Shown one piece after another: positions 21,755 through 34,802 of a DNA stretch of 64,000 nucleotides (position 1 is the first letter of the stretch; each line of letters opens with the position of its first letter). Under the pieces are notes generated by a model. The model saw only the letters and a list, made by a program, of their open reading frames with translations. It searched no databases and had not been told where the DNA came from. Source of the DNA: Deinococcus planocerae (lineage in GTDB: Bacteria; Deinococcota; Deinococci; Deinococcales; Deinococcaceae). A program made the translations under genes and the position numbers. The stretch is taken from assembly GCF_002869765.1 (NCBI RefSeq), contig NZ_PNOR01000006.1:79944-143943 (forward strand). Direction: 5' to 3'.

Positions 21755-22915
21755 ATGCGCGCCCTTGAAGTGTTCACGGTGTTCCTGCGGCTGGGGCTCA
21801 CGAGCTTCGGGGGGCCGGTGGCGCACCTGGGCTACTTCCGCTCGGAGATCGTGGCCCGGCGCGGCTGGGTCAGCGAGGCGGGGTACGCGGACGTGGTGGC
21901 GCTCGCCCAGTTTCTGCCGGGGCCCGCGAGCAGCCAGACGGGGATGGCCCTGGGGCCGCTGCGGGCGGGGTGGGCAGGGCTGCTCGCCGCCTGGGCCGCC
22001 TTCACCCTGCCGAGCGCCCTGCTGATGTTCGCCTTTGCGCGGGGGGTGGCGGGCGCGGGCAGCCTGGGAGACGCGGGATGGCTCGCGGGACTGAAGGTCG
22101 CGGCGGTCGCCGTCGTCGCGCAGGCGGTGGCGGGGATGTGGGGGAGCCTCGTCACGGACCGGCTGCGGGCGGGGCTCGCGCTGGGGGTGGCGGCGGCACT
22201 CGTGCTCGTGCCGGGGGCGTTCGCGCAGGTGGCGGCGCTCCTGGTGTGCGCGGGGCTCGGGTGGCGCTTTCTTCCGGCGGGCACGGGGGGAGGGGGCAGC
22301 CTGCCGCGCGTGACTGTCTCCCGCCGGGTGGGGGCGGCGCTGCTCCTCGTCTGCGGGGGGCTGCTCCTGCTCCTCCCCCTCCTCGCGCCGCTGGGGGCGG
22401 GGTGGGCGCTCGCGGACGCGACCTTCCGGGCCGGGGCCCTCGTGTTCGGCGGCGGACATGTGGTGCTGCCGCTGCTGGAGACGGGCTTCGTCCCCCGCTT
22501 CCTGACCCACGAGACCTTCGTCGCCGGGTACGGGGCGGCGAACGCGGTCCCGGGGCCGCTTTTCACCTTCGCCACCTACCTCGGGGCGGCGCAGACGGCG
22601 CTTCCGGCCTGGGCCGGGGCGGTCATCGCCACGCTCGGCGTCTTCCTCCCCGGCGCGCTCCTGATGGCGGGCACCCTCCCCTTCTGGGCCACGCTGGCCG
22701 CCCGTCCCGCCGCGCGCTCGGCCCTGGCTGGCTTGAATGCGGGCGTGGTGGGGCTGCTCCTCGCCGCGCTGTACGATCCCGTCTTCACCTCGGGCACCCG
22801 CGGCCCGCGCGAGGCGGCCCTGGCTCTGCTCGCCTACGCGGGGCTGACGGCGGGGCGGCTTCCGGCCTGGGCCGTCGTCGGGGCCTGCGCCGGGCTGGGG
22901 TGGGTGGGGCTGTGA
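21755..22915 (+). CDS. chrA: Chromate transporter, ChrA family (two CHR domains)
   Basis: This 386-aa integral membrane protein has two tandem CHR domains. The N-terminal signature (FLRLGLTSFGGPVAHLGYF ... LAQFLPGPASSQ) and its repeat in the second half (VFGGGHVVLPLLE ... NAVPGPLFTFATYLGA) match the long-chain ChrA family that exports chromate. The start ATG follows a TACGCT box by 8 nt. It is monocistronic; no chrB is adjacent. Confidence 0.92.
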   Translation: MRALEVFTVFLRLGLTSFGGPVAHLGYFRSEIVARRGWVSEAGYADVVALAQFLPGPASSQTGMALGPLRAGWAGLLAAWAAFTLPSALLMFAFARGVAGAGSLGDAGWLAGLKVAAVAVVAQAVAGMWGSLVTDRLRAGLALGVAAALVLVPGAFAQVAALLVCAGLGWRFLPAGTGGGGSLPRVTVSRRVGAALLLVCGGLLLLLPLLAPLGAGWALADATFRAGALVFGGGHVVLPLLETGFVPRFLTHETFVAGYGAANAVPGPLFTFATYLGAAQTALPAWAGAVIATLGVFLPGALLMAGTLPFWATLAARPAARSALAGLNAGVVGLLLAALYDPVFTSGTRGPREAALALLAYAGLTAGRLPAWAVVGACAGLGWVGL

Positions 22916-22928
22916 CCCGACCATCCGC

Positions 22929-23243
22929 TCAGCGCGCGTGATGAGCGGTCAGAGCCTCTTCCTCCAGCCCGTAGATCTGGAGAAACCGCGCCACCCGCGC
23001 CGCCAGGGTAGGCAGGGGCGCGACCTCGCCGCACACCCAGTCGGGCCGGTAGTTGCGGCACACTCCGGGCCGCGCCGAGTACACGGCACACAGGCAGTCG
23101 TGCCCCAGGTGGACGCAGGAAACGCCCAGCGGCTTGCCGAGCGCGTGGATGTCAGGCGCCGCGCAACACGCCCCACACGCCGTGCAGTCCCGCACGAGCG
23201 GGGAGCGGGGCGGGAGGTCGGGGGGCGCGGCGAAGGGGTCCAT
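22929..23243 (-). CDS. YkgJ-family cysteine-cluster protein
   Basis: This 104-aa protein has Cys residues in CTACGACCAAPDIHALG, CVHLGHDCLCAVYSARPGVCRNYRP, the CxxCxxCC pattern of UPF0153/YkgJ zinc- or iron-binding proteins of unknown role. The start at 23243 is chosen because the Cys cluster follows normally; no clear ribosome binding site is visible and the frame stays open to 23339. It converges on chrA with a 13-bp gap. Confidence 0.8.
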   Translation of the reverse strand: MDPFAAPPDLPPRSPLVRDCTACGACCAAPDIHALGKPLGVSCVHLGHDCLCAVYSARPGVCRNYRPDWVCGEVAPLPTLAARVARFLQIYGLEEEALTAHHAR

Positions 23244-23346
23244 AGGGGGCGGTGCGCGGGACGCGGTTGGAGGAAGGCTAACGCCCTCGCCCCAGTTGCT
23301 GTGTGACCCCGGCCCCGCGTGGCATGAGCCGCCTCCCACCGCGCCC

Positions 23347-24429
23347 CTACCGGAAGTCGCGCGCCGCCGCCAGCAGGGCGTCGTTCTCAGCGGGCGTGCC
23401 GATCCCCACCCGCAGGCAACCTTGCAGACCCGGCAACCTGTCCTGACGGCGCACCACGATGCCGTGCGAAAGGAGGTGACGGTACGCGGCGTCCGCGTTC
23501 GGCGTCCGCAGCAGGAAGAAGTTGGCCTGGCTCGGGTGGGCCCGCCAGACGGGGTGCCCCTCCAGCGCGGCGAGCACGCGGGCCCGCTCGGCGACGACCT
23601 CGCGGGCGCGTTCCTCCACGTAGCCGGGGTGTTCGAGGGCCACCTCCAGCGCCGTCTGCGCGAGGATGCCCACGTTGAAGGCGGAGACGAGCTTCTGGAC
23701 GTGCGAGGCGAGGGTCGGCGTGCCGAGCGCGTAGCCCAGCCGCACGCCCGCCAGCCCCCACGCCTTGCTGAAGGTCCGCAGACCGATGCGGTTGCCGCCC
23801 TCCCGGATCAGCGCCCGGTAGTCCGTCGCGCTGAACTGGTGGTACGCCTCGTCGAGGACGACCACCCAGCCCTCGGCGGCCCCCACGACCTCGCGCACGG
23901 CGGCTTCAGGGTCGGCGTGGCCCGTCGGCGCGTGGGGCTGCGTGACGTACAGGACGCCGGGGGGATTCTCGCGCAGGGCCGCCCTGAGCCCGTCGACTGG
24001 CAGCGAGAAGTCGGCCCGCAGCGGCACCTGCACGAGCCGCGCCCCGAGAAGCTGCGCCTCTAGGGTGTACACGCTGAAGGTGGGGCTGACCGTCAGCACC
24101 GTCTGCCCGATGCCCGCGAGTTCGGTGAGGAGCTTGATCAAGACGTTGCTGCCCGGCGTGACGACCACGCCCTCCGGGTCCCAGCCCTCGAACTGGGCGA
24201 TGCGCTCCCGCAGGGTGTCCGCGTGCAGGTCGGGGTAACGGTTCCAGGGCCGGGCGAGCATCCGCTCGGCGGCGAGGGCCTTGAGCCCCTCGGGGAAATC
24301 GTAGGCGCTCTCGTTCTGGTCGAGCTTGACGGGCACGTCGATGGGCGTGAAGGGGTAAGCGGCCACGGCGCGCACGGCGTCGCGCACCCCTGCCGGATCG
24401 TCCGTGCGGGAGAGGGGTTCGGAGGTCAT
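23347..24429 (-). CDS. hisC: Histidinol-phosphate aminotransferase
   Basis: This 360-aa fold-type I PLP enzyme catalyses the histidinol-phosphate step of histidine synthesis. Visible motifs are KLDQNESAYDFP (substrate loop), VVTPGSNVLI, VLDEAYHQF (PLP Asp and Tyr), the PLP lysine in LRTFSKAWGLAG and the terminal Arg in GCLRVGIGTPAEN. The start at 24429 has GGGAG about 10 nt upstream; an ATG 9 nt earlier is too close to it. It is divergent from a TetR gene, with an operator-like palindrome between them. A general aromatic aminotransferase is the alternative. Confidence 0.88.
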   Translation of the reverse strand: MTSEPLSRTDDPAGVRDAVRAVAAYPFTPIDVPVKLDQNESAYDFPEGLKALAAERMLARPWNRYPDLHADTLRERIAQFEGWDPEGVVVTPGSNVLIKLLTELAGIGQTVLTVSPTFSVYTLEAQLLGARLVQVPLRADFSLPVDGLRAALRENPPGVLYVTQPHAPTGHADPEAAVREVVGAAEGWVVVLDEAYHQFSATDYRALIREGGNRIGLRTFSKAWGLAGVRLGYALGTPTLASHVQKLVSAFNVGILAQTALEVALEHPGYVEERAREVVAERARVLAALEGHPVWRAHPSQANFFLLRTPNADAAYRHLLSHGIVVRRQDRLPGLQGCLRVGIGTPAENDALLAAARDFR

Positions 24430-24476
24430 GGGGCCCATTCTCCCACCCGGGCCCCGCCGCGCGTCCACCCAGGCCA

Positions 24477-24490
24477 AACGGACGTTCGTT
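24477..24490. promoter_or_regulatory. TetR-type operator, AACGGACGTTCGTT
   Basis: This 14-bp near-perfect palindrome (one mismatched pair) lies 51 bp upstream of the TetR start and 48 bp upstream of hisC on the other strand. Sequences of the AACGnACGTnCGTT kind are common TetR/AcrR operators. It is well placed for autoregulation and possibly for control of hisC. Confidence 0.6.
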
Positions 24491-24541
24491 CTGCTCGCGT
24501 GGTAACTTGCCTCAGACGCGCCCCGCGCTTCCTCCCCGTCC

Positions 24542-25158
24542 ATGACCGACCTGCCCGCCGACCCTCCCACCCCCGCCCGCACCCGCCGGGAGCAGATTCA
24601 CGACGTGGCGAGCCGCCTGTTTTCCGAGCGCGGCTACCACGCGACGAGTATGCGCGACCTCGCCGGGGAGCTGGGGATGCAGGGGGGCAGCCTCTACGCC
24701 CACATCAGCGGCAAGGAGGAACTGCTCATCGAGATCGTGAACCGCGCGGCGCGGCAGTTCGACGCGGCCCTCTTCACCCTGCGGGATGAGCCGCTGTCCG
24801 CCGAGGCCAAGTTGCGCGAGGCGATGTACCGCCACCTGCGGGTGGTCGCCGACAACATGGAGAGTGCCACCGTCTTCTTCCACGAGTGGAAGCACCTCTC
24901 GCCCGGGGCGTACCGCCACGTCACCGACTGGCGCGACACCATCGACACCTTTTACCGCGACCTCGTGCGGCAGGGCATCGCCGAGGGCACCCTCCGCGCC
25001 GACCTCGACGTGAGGATGGCCGCCAACCTGATCCTCTCCGCCGTGAACTGGGCCTACACGTGGTACCGCCCCGGCGGCCCCCTCTCGCCGCGCGACGTGG
25101 CGGAGGGCTACGCCGACATGCTGCTCGGCGGCCTGCGCGCCGGGACAGGAGAGGGCGC

Positions 25159-25162
<4 letters not shown>
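24542..25162 (+). CDS. TetR/AcrR-family transcriptional regulator
   Basis: This 206-aa protein has an N-terminal TetR helix-turn-helix (about residues 14-60: [20 protein letters not shown], then [23 protein letters not shown]). The C-terminal helical domain ([24 protein letters not shown]) resembles the KstR2/FadR-like group that senses acyl-CoA or similar ligands; that assignment is inference. It overlaps the next gene by 4 nt (GTGA). A palindromic operator lies upstream. Confidence 0.87.
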
Positions 25163-25497
<335 letters not shown>

Positions 25498-25548
25498 GAG
25501 CCCTCCCGGTGGGGCCTCTTCCCTTCACCTCGGCAGAACGGGCGCGAC

Positions 25549-25554
25549 TACAGT
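25549..25554 (+). promoter_or_regulatory. -10 element of a leaderless promoter (lipoprotein)
   Basis: TACAGT ends 7 nt before the ATG at 25562 and there is no Shine-Dalgarno sequence. The GTG at 25553 overlaps the box and is an unlikely start. Confidence 0.5.
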
Positions 25555-25561
25555 GACCCGT

Positions 25562-26017
25562 ATGCGAAAACTTCTCCTGCTGGGGCTGCCCCTCGTCATC
25601 GCCGCTTGCAGCACGGTCGGCGTTCCCGACGGGGACGTGACGGGCGACATCACGGGCGCTCCCACGAACCAGGGCACCATCCGGCTCGCTCTGCTCGGCC
25701 TGACCTTCGGCGGCGCGGTCAACGAGAGCGTCGAGCAGTTCGCCGTGACCCCCACCGACCGGGGCGTGTACGCGATCAGCCTGCCCGCCACTCCCCGTGA
25801 CGGCGGGTACGAGGTCATCGCCTACGCCGACCGCAACGGCAACGGGAATTACGACTCGGGCGAGACGCGCACCCAATCGAACGGCAAGATTCTCGCCTAC
25901 ACCAGCAGCAACTTCGTCGGCAGCGTGACTGGACTCAGCCAGGGCTGGAACCTCATTCAGGACGGCAGGCTCGTCAAGAGCGGCACGCCCTTCAACAACT
26001 ACGACCTGAGTTTCTGA
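25562..26017 (+). CDS. Predicted lipoprotein, 151 aa
   Basis: A signal peptide with lipobox (LLLLGLPLVIAACS, Cys about residue 16) precedes a beta-rich extracytoplasmic domain. YADRNGNGNYDSGE resembles a calcium-binding DxDxNG-type loop. It ends NNYDLSF. No family is recognised. A strong hairpin (26034-26064) follows the stop. Confidence 0.75.
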   Translation: MRKLLLLGLPLVIAACSTVGVPDGDVTGDITGAPTNQGTIRLALLGLTFGGAVNESVEQFAVTPTDRGVYAISLPATPRDGGYEVIAYADRNGNGNYDSGETRTQSNGKILAYTSSNFVGSVTGLSQGWNLIQDGRLVKSGTPFNNYDLSF

Positions 26018-26033
26018 TCCCCGAACCGAAGAC

Positions 26034-26064
26034 GGGAGCCGTCTCCATGAGTGAGACGGCTCCC
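26034..26064. terminator. Perfect 12-bp hairpin after the lipoprotein gene
   Basis: Arms GGGAGCCGTCTC (26034-26045) and GAGACGGCTCCC (26053-26064) enclose a 7-nt loop. There is no T-tract on the plus strand. Its place just downstream of a minus-strand stop remnant at 26078 mirrors the terminator behind the SRPBCC gene at 27317, so it may originally have served a minus-strand gene. Confidence 0.65.
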
Positions 26065-26077
26065 GCTCCCGTTGACC

Positions 26078-26115
26078 TCAGTTCGCCGGGTTGGCGCCCT
26101 CCATCATGGGTAGGG
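26078..26115 (-). pseudogene. Relic of the 3' end of an SRPBCC-type gene
   Basis: On the minus strand this stretch encodes MMEGANPAN and a stop, closely matching the last residues of the intact SRPBCC gene at 27317 (FEGSNPAN and stop). The first 15 bases of each 3' end are identical on the plus strand. No matching coding sequence continues upstream of the relic: a protease gene starts at 26123 instead. It is best read as the remnant of a duplicated and replaced gene. Confidence 0.5.
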
Positions 26116-26116
26116 T
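26111..26116 (+). promoter_or_regulatory. -10 element of a leaderless promoter (protease gene)
   Basis: TAGGGT ends 6 nt before the GTG at 26123, with no ribosome binding site. Confidence 0.4.
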
Positions 26117-26122
26117 GATGAC

Positions 26123-27233
26123 GTGGCCCCGCTCGAACTCCCGCTCCAGGTCGTTCATAACCGGCCTTTCGTGCAGTTGGACTACCACTTCGGCTGGAGC
26201 GGACGTGTGGGCGTGTGGACCTACCTCGACACGGGCGGCGGCGCGGTGCTGCTGGGGCGGCGGCTGCGCGAGGAACTGGGCCTCCCGTCCACAGGTGCCC
26301 CGGTTCAGGAAGACGGGGCCTGGCTTACCCCTCTTGCTCCGCCTGAGGTGACCGTTCAGGGACGCTCCCTCTCGCTCGACGGCTGCCGGGTCTTCGGGGT
26401 GGAACACGACTGGATCGCCCCGGCGGCCTTCGGTGCCCCCGCGTTTCTCCCCGCCAGATTCTTCAGGCCCCAGAGCGTGACTTTCGATTACCCGGGACGA
26501 ACGCTTCGTCTCGACCAGCCGGGCACTCTCGCTGGAGATGCCTCTTTTCCTGTCGGCGTGCGTCCCGAGACGGCGTTCTTGCGGGTGGAACTGGAGATCG
26601 CGGGCGAGCGGCTCGGCTTCCTGCTGGACACCGGGGCGTCTTACAGCATGGTTTCGGAGGCGGTGCTGGAAACCTGGAAGCGCGGGCACCCGACGTGGCG
26701 CTCTGTGACGGGAGCCCACGGGCACGCCCTTCGAGGCCGGGTGCCGGATGGTCCGGGTGCCCGAGGTCGGATGGGGCCCTCTTCGGCTGACGGAGGTCGG
26801 CTTCGTGACGCGGCCAACCGGCGTTTTCGAGGAGCACATGTCGTCCAGGATGACCGCCCCCGTGGTGGGTGCGCTCGCCGGAAACGTCTTGCGCCACCTG
26901 CGGGTCACCGTGGACTACCGGAACGGGCGGCTGGCCGTGGTGCCCGCCCGAACCGCGTGCGGGGACGATCTCCACGCCCTCGGCCTGACGGTTCGGCAGA
27001 CCGGGGGGCGGTCCTTCGTGCAGGCCGTCGCCGAGTCGGCCCATGAACACACCCGGCAGGAAGTCGAGGTCGGCGATGAGGTCCTGACGGCTGGGGGAAC
27101 AGACCTGCGAGACCGGAACTTGACGGAGGTCGTCGAAGCCCTCTGCGCTCGGGAGGGGACAGCCATCGAGCTGCGGCTGGGGCGCGAAGGTGAGACACGG
27201 CGGCGACACTTGACGACGGTCGCCCTGCTTTGA
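26123..27233 (+). pseudogene. Retropepsin-like aspartyl protease with C-terminal PDZ domain, frameshifted
   Basis: Frame 1 (26123 onward) encodes two aspartyl-protease motifs, YLDTGGGAVLL (Asp about residue 36) and FLLDTGASYSMV (Asp about residue 169). Frame 2 (open from 26709 to 27233) continues with TGTPFEAGCRMVRVPEVGWG and ends in a PDZ-like domain (QEVEVGDEVLTAGGTDLRDRNL). The two halves join naturally if one base is skipped near 26714-26720, inside a short C run (gagcccacgg). So this is one gene broken by a +1 frameshift, either a real mutation or a sequencing error. There is no signal peptide. The start is a GTG behind a leaderless -10 box. Confidence 0.7.
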
Positions 27234-27270
27234 GGCGCGAATACCGGTGGGGCCGCCCCGCGTTCTGACA

Positions 27271-27310
27271 AGAGGGGAGGCGGCGGCCCGCGAGCCACCG
27301 CCTCCCCTCT
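27271..27310. terminator. Terminator hairpin downstream of the SRPBCC gene (minus strand)
   Basis: Perfect 13-bp arms (27271-27283 and 27298-27310, AGAGGGGAGGCGG type) lie just after the stop of the minus-strand SRPBCC gene. It also lies 37 bp after the end of the protease gene, so it probably serves both convergent genes. Confidence 0.65.
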
Positions 27311-27316
27311 CCCGAC

Positions 27317-27982
<666 letters not shown>

Positions 27983-28058
27983 GAAGGGTTCCTCCGCTCC
28001 GGGCAGTCTAGGGGGTGTTCTCATGGACCCGGTGAATGCTTCCCCAAGTCACATTAAA

Positions 28059-28097
28059 GGGCCCTCCCACCCGACAGGCGTCTTCGGGTGGGAGCCC
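28059..28097. terminator. Hairpin downstream of the hydrophilic-protein gene (minus strand)
   Basis: The arm TCCCACCCG pairs perfectly with CGGGTGGGA, with partial extension to GGGC/GCCC. It lies 17 bp after the stop of the minus-strand gene at 28114. Confidence 0.5.
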
Positions 28098-28113
28098 TGG
28101 GCGGTGAGGACGC

Positions 28114-28425
28114 TCAGCCGTTGTCGTTCCGGTCGTTGCCGCTCGCGCCGATGATGTCGGCGTCCCGGCCCTCTCCGGTCGGGTTGACCATCCCGCTGTT
28201 GTCCATTTGGCGGGCGGGGTCGCTCTGCCCGTCCGCGGGGAGGGCGCCGGACTGGCCCGAGCCCTGGTGTTGGTCCTCGATGGTCTCGGTCGCGTTCTGG
28301 TCTGCCTGGGTCGCCGGGCCGCCGGGCATGGAGGCGTCGAGGTTGGTGTTCGCGTCGGGGGCGTTGTCGCCAGCGCCCATGTACGACTCGTTCGTTTCAC
28401 CGGCGCCCTTGTTGCGTTCGTCCAT
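28114..28425 (-). CDS. Highly hydrophilic, probably disordered protein, 103 aa
   Basis: The protein is rich in Asn, Asp, Gly, Gln and Glu (for example GAGDNAPDANTNLDAS and QADQNATETIEDQHQGSGQ), lacks aromatics apart from one Tyr, and has no hydrophobic core, which resembles hydrophilins. The start at 28425 is fixed by AGGAGGT 5 nt upstream. A role in desiccation tolerance is only inference from composition. Confidence 0.65.
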   Translation of the reverse strand: MDERNKGAGETNESYMGAGDNAPDANTNLDASMPGGPATQADQNATETIEDQHQGSGQSGALPADGQSDPARQMDNSGMVNPTGEGRDADIIGASGNDRNDNG

Positions 28426-28558
28426 AGGAGACCTCCTGGGGGGGTCGGGCCGTGCTCGTGAGGGTGCTTCTGGAAAGGCCATGCTCCCCGGGCCGGGCGC
28501 GGGGCGGATGTGCCCGCCTTGAGGGCCCGCTCACGCTCGCCCTCCCGGCTGGCCGCGC

Positions 28559-28564
28559 TAGGCT
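28559..28564 (+). promoter_or_regulatory. -10 element of a leaderless promoter (EamA gene)
   Basis: TAGGCT ends 7 nt before the GTG at 28572. This supports that GTG over the open frame that runs back to 28452. Confidence 0.45.
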
Positions 28565-28571
28565 GGCGGGC

Positions 28572-30982
<2,411 letters not shown>

Positions 30983-31063
30983 GTGGTTCGTGGGAGGGAG
31001 TCAGCGGATGAAGGGCGACGTCAGACCAGACCCCTTCCCACTGACCTTCCCCCGCGCACCGCT

Positions 31064-31069
31064 TACCCT
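31064..31069 (+). promoter_or_regulatory. -10 element of a leaderless promoter (NUDIX gene)
   Basis: TACCCT ends 7 nt before the ATG at 31077; this chooses that start over the open frame from 30990. Confidence 0.45.
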
Positions 31070-31076
31070 GCCCCTC

Positions 31077-32215
<1,139 letters not shown>

Positions 32216-32247
32216 GGGCCGTCAGCTACGAAAGCTGAGCGCTTCCC

Positions 32248-32715
32248 TCACCGCACCGCGCTCACCGCCACGTCCTGCACCGCGTTGCGCGCCGTCGGGA
32301 GCGGCTGGGGGGTGGTCGTGCGGTAGAGCAGGCGCCCGTCGGGGGCGGTGACGCGGGCGGTCAGGGCGTAGGTGCGGCCCGGACGCAGGCGCACGGGGTT
32401 GAACTGGAGCTGGTACGGGGTCGAGAGGCGCGAGATGGGAAAGCTCGCCTGCACCCGGGAGAGGCTGGCCCCCTCCTGGCGCGTCACGTCCTCCAGGCTG
32501 ACCGTCACGGTGCTTCCGGCGGGCAGCCGCACCTCGGCGGGGGCGCGGACCCGACCGCTGATCACCCGCCACCCGGCGGGCAGATCGGAGGGCACGGCGG
32601 GGGCGGCGGAGGGCTGGACGCTCGCGGCGGGCGGAGGGGGCCGGGTGATCGTCATCTGCGCCGGGGCGGACGGGGTGAGCAGCGCGGCGAGGAGCAGGGG
32701 CAGGTGAAACCTCAT
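32248..32715 (-). CDS. Exported YbaY-domain protein
   Basis: This 155-aa protein has a Sec signal peptide ([20 protein letters not shown]) and a Pro/Ala-rich linker. A YbaY-like beta domain follows (about 50-150: [28 protein letters not shown] ... TYALTARV, given here in part). There is no lipobox Cys, unlike E. coli YbaY. The role is unknown; some proteins with this domain bind the cell envelope or protect against stress. Confidence 0.72.
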   Translation of the reverse strand: MRFHLPLLLAALLTPSAPAQMTITRPPPPAASVQPSAAPAVPSDLPAGWRVISGRVRAPAEVRLPAGSTVTVSLEDVTRQEGASLSRVQASFPISRLSTPYQLQFNPVRLRPGRTYALTARVTAPDGRLLYRTTTPQPLPTARNAVQDVAVSAVR

Positions 32716-32783
32716 GGGGGTACGTTAGAGCATCCGCCGCCCGCGCCCGGGCAAGAGGTCTGGGGCGCCTCCCGTCCCGGGTC

Positions 32784-33764
<981 letters not shown>

Positions 33765-33789
33765 CGCCGCGGGGAGACGAACGCTGGCC

Positions 33790-34719
33790 TCACACCCGCA
33801 CCGAGTCGATCAGGTCCTGCGCCCCCTGACCCAGCATGTCGGTGGCGAGTTCGGCGCCCAGGTCCGCGCACTCGGTCGGGTCGCCCGAGGTCGTCGCGCG
33901 GATGACCTTGCTGCCGTCCACCGCGCCCACCCAGCCCTCCAGGGTGAGGACACCGCCCTTGACGCTCGCGTGGGCGCCGACGGGAGCGAGGCACCCCGCC
34001 CCCAGGCCCGCCAGGAACTCGCGCTCGGCGGTCACCCGGTCGTCGGTGCCGTGGTCGTGGATGGCGTAGGCGACCTCGATGTTCAGGTCGTCGTCGGCGC
34101 GGGTCTCCAGGGCGAGCGCCCCCTGGCCCGGCGCGGGGAGCATGATGTCCGGCTCCAGAAACTCGTCGATGCGGTGACGCTGCTCGGTGCGGATCAGCCC
34201 CGCCGCCGCGAGGATGATCGCGTCGTAATCGGGGGTGCCGATGGCGGCGAGGCGGGTGTCGATGTTGCCCCGCAGGTTGATGACCTCCAGGTCCGGGCGG
34301 TAGGCGTGCAAGAAGGCCCGTCTGCGCACGCTGCTCGTGCCCACGCGGGCGCCGGGGGGCAGGTCGGCGAGGCGCTTCATGCCCTCCTTGCCGATCAGGA
34401 CGTCGCGGGCGTCCACCCGTTTGGGGATCGACGAGACCTCCAGGCCCTCCGGCTGCTCGGTGGGGAGGTCCTTGAGGGAGTGGACCGCGATGTCGACGCG
34501 GCCCGAGAGCAGGGCCTCCTCGATCTCCTTGACCCAAAAGCCCTTGTCGCCCTTCTGGGCCATCGCCTCCAGGCTGCCGCGGTTGCGGTCGCCGCCCGTG
34601 CTGATGGTCTGAATGCGGAAGTCCGTGTCGGGCCATTCTTCCTTCAGGCGGGCGACCACCCAGCGGGTCTGCGCGAGCGCGAGGTTGCTGCCGCGCGTCC
34701 CTATCGTGACCGTACGCAT
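33790..34719 (-). CDS. hemC: Hydroxymethylbilane synthase (porphobilinogen deaminase)
   Basis: This 309-aa enzyme joins four porphobilinogens in haem synthesis. Visible are the N-terminal [13 protein letters not shown], the catalytic Asp region [13 protein letters not shown], the Arg-rich [11 protein letters not shown] and the dipyrromethane-cofactor Cys in [11 protein letters not shown]. Length is normal. A TATACT box at 34729-34734 on the minus strand lies 9 nt before the ATG. It is divergent from the CNNM gene. Confidence 0.95.
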   Translation of the reverse strand: MRTVTIGTRGSNLALAQTRWVVARLKEEWPDTDFRIQTISTGGDRNRGSLEAMAQKGDKGFWVKEIEEALLSGRVDIAVHSLKDLPTEQPEGLEVSSIPKRVDARDVLIGKEGMKRLADLPPGARVGTSSVRRRAFLHAYRPDLEVINLRGNIDTRLAAIGTPDYDAIILAAAGLIRTEQRHRIDEFLEPDIMLPAPGQGALALETRADDDLNIEVAYAIHDHGTDDRVTAEREFLAGLGAGCLAPVGAHASVKGGVLTLEGWVGAVDGSKVIRATTSGDPTECADLGAELATDMLGQGAQDLIDSVRV

Positions 34720-34789
34720 AACCCGCGCAGTATAGCCGCCCCCGCCCGCCGTCAGGAACCCATGAAGGAAAGCTCACCCCGCCCGCCCC

Positions 34790-34795
34790 TACACT
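34790..34795 (+). promoter_or_regulatory. -10 element of a leaderless promoter (CNNM/CBS gene)
   Basis: TACACT ends 7 nt before the GTG at 34803. The opposite-strand hemC promoter lies 56-61 bp upstream. Confidence 0.5.
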
Positions 34796-34802
34796 GCCCC
34801 CT

